Shown one piece after another: positions 1 through 4,900 of a stretch of DNA of 7,765 bases. A program made the position numbers and the translations under genes. The DNA is from Selenomonas sp. (GTDB taxonomy: Bacteria > Bacillota_C > Negativicutes > Selenomonadales > Selenomonadaceae). The DNA lies in contig JAGAYB010000053.1 of NCBI GenBank assembly GCA_017940705.1, forward strand, positions 1 to 7,765, written 5' to 3'. How positions within the stretch are numbered: position 1 is the first letter of the stretch; each line of letters begins with the position of its first letter. The notes beneath the pieces are model-generated. The model was not told the DNA's origin, did not search any database, and saw nothing but the letters and a program-made list of their open reading frames with translations.

Positions 1-16
1 CAGCTGTCCAGTTACC

Positions 17-39
17 TGCGCCGGGCAGGCCAACGGCGC
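17..39 (+). repeat. Left arm of 23-bp perfect inverted repeat, itself a GC-rich palindrome
   Basis: This arm is the exact reverse complement of 348-370. It also folds on itself: GCGCCG at 18-23 pairs with CGGCGC at 34-39 around a 10-nt loop. A GC-rich imperfect palindrome occurring as two inverted copies resembles the organisation of REP/BIME elements. No REP-associated transposase (RAYT) gene is visible in the window. Confidence 0.8.
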
Positions 40-183
40 TCCTTTCAGCGTACTTACTTAGCTGATTCCTACGGCGTGCCGGCCTTCGCTGTCGCTCAGG
101 CAGTCGCTCCAGACAGAAAAACCACTCCCCGTTCGCCCCATGATACGAATTAGGCAACAAGCACGAATTCGTCCCTTCTCGTA

Positions 184-205
184 ACAAGTACATCGATGTA
201 ATTGT
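184..205. repeat. 22-bp palindrome in the centre of the structured element
   Basis: TACATCGATGTA at 189-200 is a perfect 12-bp palindrome. It is extended by ACAA at 184-187 and TTGT at 202-205, with one mismatched pair (188/201). It could be a dyad-symmetric protein site in DNA or, less stably, a hairpin in RNA. No factor is recognised. Confidence 0.6.
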
Positions 206-250
206 CTGCTTACCGCCGAAACCAAGCGGTTTAATACAGATATTTACTCA

Positions 251-273
251 GGTGGAGGTGGGGATGCTTTTTC
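251..273 (+). repeat. Purine-rich segment complementary to 419-441
   Basis: All 23 positions can pair with 419-441 as RNA. Twenty are Watson-Crick pairs and three are G-U (253-439, 263-429, 266-426). The core is GGUGGAGGUGGGG followed by AUGCUUUUUC. Its 3' half (260-273) can instead pair with 116-130, so two alternative helices compete for the same bases. Confidence 0.75.
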
Positions 274-347
274 GCAGCGGAACGACTGCCCGAACAAAGT
301 GAGGGCTGGCCCGCAAACAGCATTAACTGAAAGCCAAGCTGACAGAC

Positions 348-370
348 GCGCCGTTGGCCTGCCCGGCGCA
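348..370 (-). repeat. Right arm of 23-bp perfect inverted repeat
   Basis: Exact reverse complement of 17-39, with the same internal hairpin (GCGCCG at 348-353 with CGGCGC at 364-369). Just outside the arms, 10-16 and 372-378 are complementary at six of seven positions after a one-base bulge, so the helix may extend. No T-run follows the arm, so it does not look like an intrinsic terminator. Confidence 0.8.
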
Positions 371-418
371 AGGTCACTATAAGGCACTATTTCCCTAGTG
401 GGTCATTTAGTGGAGTGA

Positions 419-441
419 GAAAAAGTATTCCCACCTCCGCC
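419..441 (-). repeat. Pyrimidine-rich partner of 251-273
   Basis: The segment begins GAAAAAG, ends CCACCTCCGCC, and pairs along its full length with 251-273. A degenerate copy of its start lies at 116-130 in the same orientation (GAAAAA, then TCCCC). It lies outside the 17-39/348-370 helix while its partner lies inside, which gives a pseudoknot-type order. It ends about 100 bp upstream of the likely tat promoter. Confidence 0.75.
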
Positions 442-457
442 AAGCTGAACTGTAACG

Positions 458-520
458 GATAGGATTAAGAACGTATTGACATCGGCAATCATCAAACTGC
501 AATTATAATAAAATCCTATC
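458..520. repeat. 9-bp inverted repeat flanking a TTGACA/TATAAT-like segment
   Basis: GATAGGATT at 458-466 is the exact reverse complement of AATCCTATC at 512-520, with 45 bp between them. Between the half-sites lie TTGACA (476-481) and TATAAT (504-509), but their 22-bp spacing is too long for an ordinary sigma-A promoter. The repeat could be a pair of operator half-sites or a leader stem. No regulator is recognised. Confidence 0.45.
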
Positions 521-541
521 GTGTCTTTAGAGATTGTGACA

Positions 542-570
542 TTGAGATTTTTATTATTTTTCGTTATAAT
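542..570 (+). promoter_or_regulatory. Likely sigma-A promoter of the tatA operon
   Basis: TTGAGA at 542-547 and a consensus TATAAT at 565-570 are separated by 17 bp, the optimal spacing. The region is AT-rich. Transcription would start near 577, giving a leader of about 35 nt before the tatA start codon. This is the best promoter match in the gene-free left part of the window. Confidence 0.75.
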
Positions 571-598
571 GTTTAGGTGTAGAAAGAGATTTACGTTT

Positions 599-605
599 AG
601 GAGGA
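599..605 (+). promoter_or_regulatory. tatA ribosome binding site
   Basis: AGGAGGA ends six bases before the ATG at 612. This is a near-perfect Shine-Dalgarno sequence and fixes the tatA start. Confidence 0.85.
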
Positions 606-611
606 ATAATC

Positions 612-827
612 ATGATTAGTCCATATACCGCAGGTGCTTTGGTACTGGTTGCCCTGATTGTGTTTGGCCCCAGCAAGCTGCCGGAAATCGGCAAGGCTCT
701 GGGCAAGGGAATTAAAGAATTTAAATCCGGTGTTACCGATGAGGCAAAAAAGCCGGAAGAACAGCAGATGATGAACGTGACGGAGCAGCCCAAGGAACTG
801 CCTCCCAAGACCGAAGACAAGCAGTAA
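612..827 (+). CDS. tatA: Sec-independent (twin-arginine) protein translocase subunit TatA
   Basis: TatA is a small membrane protein that oligomerises to help form the pore or weakened-membrane zone through which TatC-bound folded precursors with twin-arginine signals cross the cytoplasmic membrane. The 71-residue protein shows the family layout: a short N-terminal membrane helix (about residues 5-17), the FGP hinge at 18-20, an amphipathic helix beginning [20 protein letters not shown] (21-40), and a charged, Pro/Glu/Lys-rich disordered tail. The membrane segment lacks the polar Gln or Glu often seen near its start. The gene begins 42 nt after the -10 box, has a strong ribosome site, and ends 13 bp before tatC. 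No tatB is present, so a minimal TatA-TatC system is likely. A TatB-like role for this protein cannot be excluded, but TatA is the better name. Confidence 0.93.
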   Translation: MISPYTAGALVLVALIVFGPSKLPEIGKALGKGIKEFKSGVTDEAKKPEEQQMMNVTEQPKELPPKTEDKQ

Positions 828-840
828 GCCGGTGGCATAG

Positions 841-1614
841 ATGGCAGAAGAACAAAAATACGAAGAAATTGAGGCGCCTAAACAGATAGGCGTCCCTGCC
901 GATGCAGAGGTGGTGCCGGACGACGGCAGCATGTCCCTGATTGCCCATCTGACAGAGCTGAGAAGCCGCCTGATAAAATGTCTCGTGGCCACGGCTCTTG
1001 GCAGTGTGGTGGGCTATTATTTCATTCAGGACATCATGCACTACATCACCCTGCCGGCAGGCAAACTCTATTACATGCAGCCGGCAGAAGCCTTCTTTAC
1101 CTATTTGAAGGTGGCCTGTGTAGCAGGTTTCCTGCTGGCTCTGCCCATTATCTTTTGGCAGATATGGCGTTTTTTCCTGCCGGCTCTGACTTCCCGAGAA
1201 CGTATGGTGCTTGGTATCGTGGTGCCGACATCAGTCGTTCTTTTTTTCTGTGGACTGGCTTTTTCCTTCTTCCTCGTACTGCCTGCCGGCATTAAATTCT
1301 TTTTAGGCTTTGGCAATACGGAACTGGAGGCTTTGCTTTCGGTGGACAAATACTTTGACTTTGTCATTATGTTTGTCATGCCCTTTGGCTTTATCTTTGA
1401 ATTGCCTTTGGTCATCACGATTTTAGGCAAGATGGGGCTTATCACGTCGGCATTTTTGAAGAAGTATCAGCGAATTATCATTTTCCTGTCCTTTGTTATT
1501 GGGGCACTGATTACGCCGACGCCGGACGTGTTCACCCAGTCCATGATAGCCCTGCCGATTATCGTGCTCTATGAAGTAGGGTATATTATAGTTCGTTATA
1601 TATTACGCAGATAA
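841..1614 (+). CDS. tatC: Sec-independent protein translocase subunit TatC
   Basis: TatC is the polytopic receptor of the twin-arginine export system; it binds the twin-arginine signal peptide and recruits TatA. The 257-residue protein has six hydrophobic segments (about 43-61, 89-108, 124-147, 172-190, 211-225, 234-251). Family signatures are HLTELRSRL (36-44), LPALTSRER with the conserved Glu at 120, FELP with Glu187 in the fourth membrane segment, and TPTPDVFTQ (225-233). About 30 acidic residues precede the usual family start. Met31 begins MSLIAHLTEL, exactly where many TatC proteins start, but no good ribosome site precedes it (931). The ATG at 841 has only a weak GGTGG (831-835), so either start is possible. 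Spacing of 13 bp after tatA and 12 bp before the UbiD-like gene supports one transcript. Confidence 0.95.
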   Translation: MAEEQKYEEIEAPKQIGVPADAEVVPDDGSMSLIAHLTELRSRLIKCLVATALGSVVGYYFIQDIMHYITLPAGKLYYMQPAEAFFTYLKVACVAGFLLALPIIFWQIWRFFLPALTSRERMVLGIVVPTSVVLFFCGLAFSFFLVLPAGIKFFLGFGNTELEALLSVDKYFDFVIMFVMPFGFIFELPLVITILGKMGLITSAFLKKYQRIIIFLSFVIGALITPTPDVFTQSMIALPIIVLYEVGYIIVRYILRR

Positions 1615-1619
1615 GGAGG
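1613..1619 (+). promoter_or_regulatory. Ribosome binding site that fixes the TTG start of the UbiD-family gene
   Basis: AAGGAGG overlaps the tatC stop codon (TAA, 1612-1614) and lies seven bases before TTG at 1627. No in-frame ATG lies nearby, and the encoded N-terminus (AYKDLREF) matches the usual UbiD beginning. TTG is therefore the likely start, closely coupled to the end of tatC. Confidence 0.8.
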
Positions 1620-1626
1620 CATTTGC

Positions 1627-3087
1627 TTGGCTTATAAGGATTTGCGTGAGTTCATGGCCGATTTGGAGGCCAAGGGACTGCTGAAGCGCATTAAGACCGA
1701 GGTTGACCCGGAACTGGAAATTACGGAAATCACCGACAGGGTTTCCAAGATGGAGGGGGACAGGAATGTTGCCCTGCTCTTTGAAAATGTCAAGGGCTCC
1801 ACGATGCCGGTGCTCATGAACGCCTTTGGCAGCTATGAGCGCATGGCTATGGCTCTCGGGGTGGAAAAGCTGGATGATGTCGGGGACGAACTGCGGGAAA
1901 TGCTGAAGCTCCCGTATGTGTCCCTGCAGAATAAAATGAGCGTTGTCACCATGATTCCGATGATTAAAAGAGCCATCAACTTCCCGAAATACGTGAAGAA
2001 TGCCCCCTGTCAGGAAGTGGTGGAGACGGAAAATCCGAGCCTTGATGAGATTCCTATTCTCAAATGCTGGCCCGATGATGGCGGCCCCTTTGTGACGCTG
2101 CCGCTGGTATTTACCAAGAACCCCAAGACCGGCAAGCGCAATGTGGGGATGTACCGTTTGCAGAAGTACGACAGCCGTACCACAGGCATGCACTGGCATA
2201 TTCATAAAAACGGTGCGGAAAACTTCCGGGACATGAAAGCTCAGGGGGGCGACAGGATAGAAGCGGCCGTGGCTATCGGTACAGACCCTGTAATCACCTA
2301 TGCCGCTACGGCGCCCCTGCCCCGGGATATTGATGAAATGGTCTTTGCCGGTTTCCTGCGGCATAAGTCCGTGGAACTTGTAAAATGCAAGACCGTGGAT
2401 ATCGAAGTACCGGCTACGGCGGAAATCATTCTCGAAGGCTATGTGCTGACGGATGAAAAGCGCCGGGAAGGCCCTTTTGGGGACCATACGGGCTATTATT
2501 CTCTGGCGGACGATTATCCCGTGTTCCATATCACGGCCATCACGCACCGCAAAGACCCGATTTATTTCTCCACGGTGGTTGGCAGGCCGCCCATGGAGGA
2601 CTGTTACCTTGCCAAGGCTACGGAGCGGATATTCCTGCCTCTTTTGCAGCAGATGCAGCCGGAAATCATCGACATCAATATGCCGCTTGAGGGCGTATTC
2701 CACGACTGCTGTATCGTGTCCATCAAAAAGCAGTACCCCATGCAGGCCCGTAAGGTCATGCACGCTCTTTGGGGCATGGGACAGATGATGAATGTCAAGA
2801 TGATTATCGTGGTGGATGCCCATGTCAACGTGCAGGACTTAAAGGAAGTCTGGTGGCGTGTCTATAACAATATTGATGCCAAGCAGGATTTGGAAATCGT
2901 GGAAGGGCCGCTGGATGTCCTTGACCATTCCTCACCCATGGCTAAATGGGGCGCCAAGCTGGGCATTGATGCCACCAAGACCTGGCCGGAAGAAGGCCAC
3001 ACCCGTGAATGGCCGGAGGAAATCAGTATGAGTGAGGAAATCAAGGCAAAAGTCGATGCCAAGTGGAAGGAGCTTGGTCTGGATTGA
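1627..3087 (+). CDS. ubiD: UbiD-family prenylated-FMN-dependent decarboxylase, probably for menaquinone synthesis (MqnL-like)
   Basis: UbiD enzymes remove the ring carboxylate of prenylated aromatic acids using prenylated FMN. Beside a UbiA-family gene, the likely substrate is a prenylated dihydroxynaphthoate of menaquinone synthesis (MqnL role); that assignment is inference. The 486-residue length is typical. From the N-terminus it shows DLREFMADLEAKGLLKRI, the ALLFENVKG segment (about 58-66), the CWPDDGGPF region, NVGMYR (172-177) and MHWHIHK (188-194) in the cofactor and metal site, and EGPFGDHTGYY starting at Glu281. It ends WKELGLD, as family members do. I see no missing key residue. The start is TTG at 1627 behind a strong ribosome site. 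The gene ends in a 4-bp overlap with the next gene. The UbiX-type enzyme that makes the cofactor is not in the window. Soluble cytoplasmic enzyme expected. Confidence 0.92.
   Translation: MAYKDLREFMADLEAKGLLKRIKTEVDPELEITEITDRVSKMEGDRNVALLFENVKGSTMPVLMNAFGSYERMAMALGVEKLDDVGDELREMLKLPYVSLQNKMSVVTMIPMIKRAINFPKYVKNAPCQEVVETENPSLDEIPILKCWPDDGGPFVTLPLVFTKNPKTGKRNVGMYRLQKYDSRTTGMHWHIHKNGAENFRDMKAQGGDRIEAAVAIGTDPVITYAATAPLPRDIDEMVFAGFLRHKSVELVKCKTVDIEVPATAEIILEGYVLTDEKRREGPFGDHTGYYSLADDYPVFHITAITHRKDPIYFSTVVGRPPMEDCYLAKATERIFLPLLQQMQPEIIDINMPLEGVFHDCCIVSIKKQYPMQARKVMHALWGMGQMMNVKMIIVVDAHVNVQDLKEVWWRVYNNIDAKQDLEIVEGPLDVLDHSSPMAKWGAKLGIDATKTWPEEGHTREWPEEISMSEEIKAKVDAKWKELGLD
3067..3072 (+). promoter_or_regulatory. 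Ribosome binding site inside the ubiD end, supporting the TTG start of the prenyltransferase
   Basis: AAGGAG lies 11 bases before TTG at 3084, which overlaps the UbiD stop (TTGA). The longer reading from GTG at 3063 would start upstream of this site and add residues unlike the family N-terminus, so TTG at 3084 is preferred. Confidence 0.6.
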
Positions 3088-3932
3088 TAGATATAAAAGC
3101 GCATATAAACAATGTGGCTTTGCACCATACGATTTTTGACCTGCCGTTCGCCTTTATGGGGGCGGTACTGGCTGCCAATGGTTCACCGGCCATCCGTGAC
3201 CTTATCTTTATTGCTTTGGCCGTCACTACAGGACGGGCGGCGGCAATGGCGCTCGATAATCTGGCAGACTTGAAGTATGACAGCCAGCAGCCGCGCATGA
3301 GCTACCGGGCCATGGTCAGCGGCCGAATCAGCAGGACGGAGGCCAAGGTCTTCATTGTCATTTGCCTGCTCCTGATGGTGCTGTCGGTAATGCAGCTGCA
3401 GCCCATCTGTATTTACCTGCTGCCCATTGCGGCACTGCCCTTTTTGATTTATCCCTTCACCAAGCGCTTCACGGGCTGGTGTCATCTCTTTCTGGGGCTG
3501 GCCATTGCCATGGCTCCTGCCGGCGGCTGGGTGGGGGTCAGCGGCGAGGTCACAACGCCGATGGTGCTGCTTTGTACGGCGGTGGCGCTGTGGATAGGCG
3601 CATTTGATGCCATGTACGGCGCTCAGGATGAAGAATTTGACAAAAGTCAGGGGCTGCATTCGCTGGCGGTCAGCTATGGCGCTGCTAATGCCTTCAGGCT
3701 CTCGGCAGCCATGCACGTTGTCTGCATTGCCTGTTTCTTTGCCGTTGGCGTGCTGCTGTCTTTGGGCAGTATTTACTTTATCGGCGTAGGCATTGCGGCA
3801 GGGACGCTGGTGTATCAGCACCGTATCGTCAGCCCGACGGATTTTTCCCGGGTGACGCAGGGCTACTTCATGCGCAACGGCATTGTGTCCGTAGCTATTT
3901 TCGTATGTACATGGCTTAGTTTCTACTTGTAA
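3084..3932 (+). CDS. mqnP: UbiA-family polyprenyltransferase, MqnP type (menaquinone biosynthesis)
   Basis: UbiA-family enzymes are integral membrane proteins that attach an isoprenoid tail from a polyprenyl diphosphate to an aromatic ring. With the adjacent UbiD-like decarboxylase the predicted role is prenylation in menaquinone synthesis, before decarboxylation. The 282-residue protein (TTG start) begins with the typical HHTIFDLPFAF (14-24) and has about eight or nine hydrophobic segments. The first Asp-rich loop is D58-N59-x-x-D62-x-x-x-D66, followed by QQPRMSYRAMVSGRIS. The second is D175-A-M-Y178-G-A-Q181-D182-E-E-F-D186, followed by GLHSLAVSYG, a strong MqnP/UbiA-like signature. The first loop is divergent: relatives usually have Asn-Arg before the second Asp and NPRT-x-x-R after it. 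The gene overlaps ubiD by 4 bp and ends 14 bp before folD, so translational coupling is likely. The exact aromatic substrate is uncertain. Confidence 0.87.
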   Translation: MIDIKAHINNVALHHTIFDLPFAFMGAVLAANGSPAIRDLIFIALAVTTGRAAAMALDNLADLKYDSQQPRMSYRAMVSGRISRTEAKVFIVICLLLMVLSVMQLQPICIYLLPIAALPFLIYPFTKRFTGWCHLFLGLAIAMAPAGGWVGVSGEVTTPMVLLCTAVALWIGAFDAMYGAQDEEFDKSQGLHSLAVSYGAANAFRLSAAMHVVCIACFFAVGVLLSLGSIYFIGVGIAAGTLVYQHRIVSPTDFSRVTQGYFMRNGIVSVAIFVCTWLSFYL

Positions 3933-3946
3933 ATTGAGGTGACTTC

Positions 3947-4810
3947 ATGTCCGCAAAAATTCTTGAAGGTAAGTTTTTCGCACAACAGTTAAAGGACGAT
4001 GCCGGCAAACGGGCGGCAGCTTTGCAGGAAAAGTATGGCCGCGCTCCGGGGCTGGCGGTTATCCGCGTGGGCAATGACCCGGCTTCCGAGGTTTACGTCC
4101 GCAACAAGGACAAGGCCTGCGCTGCTCTGGGCATTTTTTCTGAGGTCATCGCCATGCCCGAAGAGACCACCAAGGAAGAACTCATTGCCAGAATTGATGC
4201 TTTGAATGCAGACAGCAGGATTGACGGTATTCTTGTGCAGCTGCCCCTGCCTGCTCAGATTGCAAAATTTGAAGCGGAAATCTTAAACCGCATTGATCCG
4301 TCCAAGGATGTGGATGGTTTTCATCCTGTCAACGTGGGCAGGATGGTGACGGGGGAGGCTGCCCTGCTGCCCTGCACGCCGGCCGGCTGTATCCGCATGC
4401 TGGAAATGGCCGGAATTGAAATCGCCGGCAAACGGGCCGTGGTCATCGGCCGCAGCAATATCGTGGGCAAGCCCATGTTCCATCTGCTGATGGGTAAAAA
4501 TGCCACGGTGACGGTCTGCCATTCCCGGACGGAAAATATTGCGGACATCACCCGTCAGGCAGATATTCTGGTGGCGGCTGTCGGCAAGCCCCAGTTTGTA
4601 AAAAAAGATATGGTTAAACCAGGTGCGACGGTTATTGACGTGGGCATTAACCGCATTGCCCCCAAAAAACTGGTGGGGGATGTGGACTTTGCGCAGGTCA
4701 GTGAAGTGGCAGGGGCGATTACGCCCGTGCCCGGCGGCGTAGGTCTGCTGACCGTAGCCATGCTGATGCAGAATGTTGTGCAGGCAGCAGAGGCGCACCT
4801 GAAGGCTTAA
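3947..4810 (+). CDS. folD: Bifunctional methylenetetrahydrofolate dehydrogenase / methenyltetrahydrofolate cyclohydrolase FolD
   Basis: FolD interconverts 5,10-methylene-, 5,10-methenyl- and 10-formyl-tetrahydrofolate with NAD(P), in the cytoplasm. The 287-residue protein is of normal length. Catalytic residues fall at the same numbers as in the E. coli enzyme: Tyr50 and Lys54 in YVRNKDK, Gln98 in GILVQLPLP, and Asp121 in DVDGFHPVN. The C-terminal Rossmann domain shows GKRAVVIGRSNIVGKPM, TVCHSRT, DVGINR and the closing PGGVGLLTVAMLMQN. The ATG at 3947 has GAGGTGA (3936-3942) four bases upstream. The gene follows the prenyltransferase by 14 bp and is probably the last gene of the tat-menaquinone transcript. 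It lies just ahead of fhs, whose product supplies 10-formyl-tetrahydrofolate. No anomaly seen. Confidence 0.96.
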   Translation: MSAKILEGKFFAQQLKDDAGKRAAALQEKYGRAPGLAVIRVGNDPASEVYVRNKDKACAALGIFSEVIAMPEETTKEELIARIDALNADSRIDGILVQLPLPAQIAKFEAEILNRIDPSKDVDGFHPVNVGRMVTGEAALLPCTPAGCIRMLEMAGIEIAGKRAVVIGRSNIVGKPMFHLLMGKNATVTVCHSRTENIADITRQADILVAAVGKPQFVKKDMVKPGATVIDVGINRIAPKKLVGDVDFAQVSEVAGAITPVPGGVGLLTVAMLMQNVVQAAEAHLKA

Positions 4811-4813
4811 GGC

Positions 4814-4855
4814 AATCCTGCCGGGACTCAGTGCGTCTGCAGCAGGATTTTCTTA
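4814..4855 (+). terminator. Possible intrinsic terminator or attenuator between folD and fhs
   Basis: AATCCTGC (4814-4821) pairs perfectly with GCAGGATT (4842-4849) around a 20-nt loop that holds a short inner GAC/GTC stem. It is followed by TTTTCTTATATATTATAA. The stem is only moderately strong and the T-tract is interrupted, so readthrough into fhs is plausible. No good fhs promoter is seen downstream. Confidence 0.5.
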
Positions 4856-4882
4856 TATATTATAAGCTTTATGTTTTATTGC

Positions 4883-4889
4883 AGAGGAG
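4883..4889 (+). promoter_or_regulatory. fhs ribosome binding site; selects the ATG at 4901
   Basis: AGAGGAG lies 11 bases before ATG 4901. An upstream in-frame ATG at 4871 would place this site inside the coding region and add ten residues ([10 protein letters not shown]) unlike the family, so 4901 is chosen. Confidence 0.75.
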
Positions 4890-4900
4890 AAGAGAGCTCA

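Larger units (their letters stand above)
17..441. other. Large structured, gene-free element; candidate structured RNA or palindromic repeat mosaic
   Basis: No convincing ORF is present. By eye the + strand folds into nested helices: 17-39 with 348-370 (23 bp, perfect), 45-49 with 338-342, 74-87 with 301-314 (13 of 14 pairs, two of them G-U), 99-110 with 279-290 (11 of 12), and 116-130 with 260-273 (13 pairs, one mismatch and one bulge). Enclosed are hairpins at 145-151/166-172, 184-205 and 219-223/228-232. Outside lies a small nested stem, 375-379/408-412 around 385-389/396-400. A second long helix, 251-273 with 419-441, competes with part of this fold. It does not show the conserved signatures I know for RNase P RNA, tmRNA, SRP RNA or 6S RNA. 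No promoter is visible because the window begins at its edge. It could equally be a fold-back mobile element or dispersed repeat. The pairings are seen directly; any function is inference. Confidence 0.55.

Noticed and set aside
27..142. Short reverse-strand frame starting MGRTGSGFS, 27 codons
   Set aside because: Too short, no convincing ribosome site, and lies within the repeat element.
17..370. RNase P RNA, tmRNA, SRP RNA or 6S RNA
   Set aside because: None of the conserved core sequences I know for these RNAs is visible on either strand.
17..370. Retron ncRNA (outer inverted repeats resembling a1/a2)
   Set aside because: No reverse transcriptase gene is in the window, and I could not identify msr/msd features. 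Upstream sequence would be needed.
1..450. CRISPR array
   Set aside because: Repeats are few, inverted and irregularly spaced; there are no regularly spaced direct repeats.
476..509. TTGACA and TATAAT as the main tat promoter
   Set aside because: The 22-bp spacing is too long for sigma-A; 542-570 has ideal 17-bp spacing. Kept only as a finding.
597..1041. Reverse-strand open frames across tatA-tatC
   Set aside because: They lie opposite clear tatA and tatC genes, lack ribosome sites and show no recognisable family features.
1575..1610. AT-rich end of tatC as an internal promoter for the UbiD-like gene
   Set aside because: TATATT-like boxes exist but no -35 at suitable spacing; AT-rich codons explain the composition.
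1603..2823. 406-codon reverse-strand open frame opposite the UbiD-like gene
   Set aside because: It is long but His/Arg-rich with no domain, and mirrors the codon pattern of the real gene on the + strand. The + strand gene matches UbiD along its whole length.
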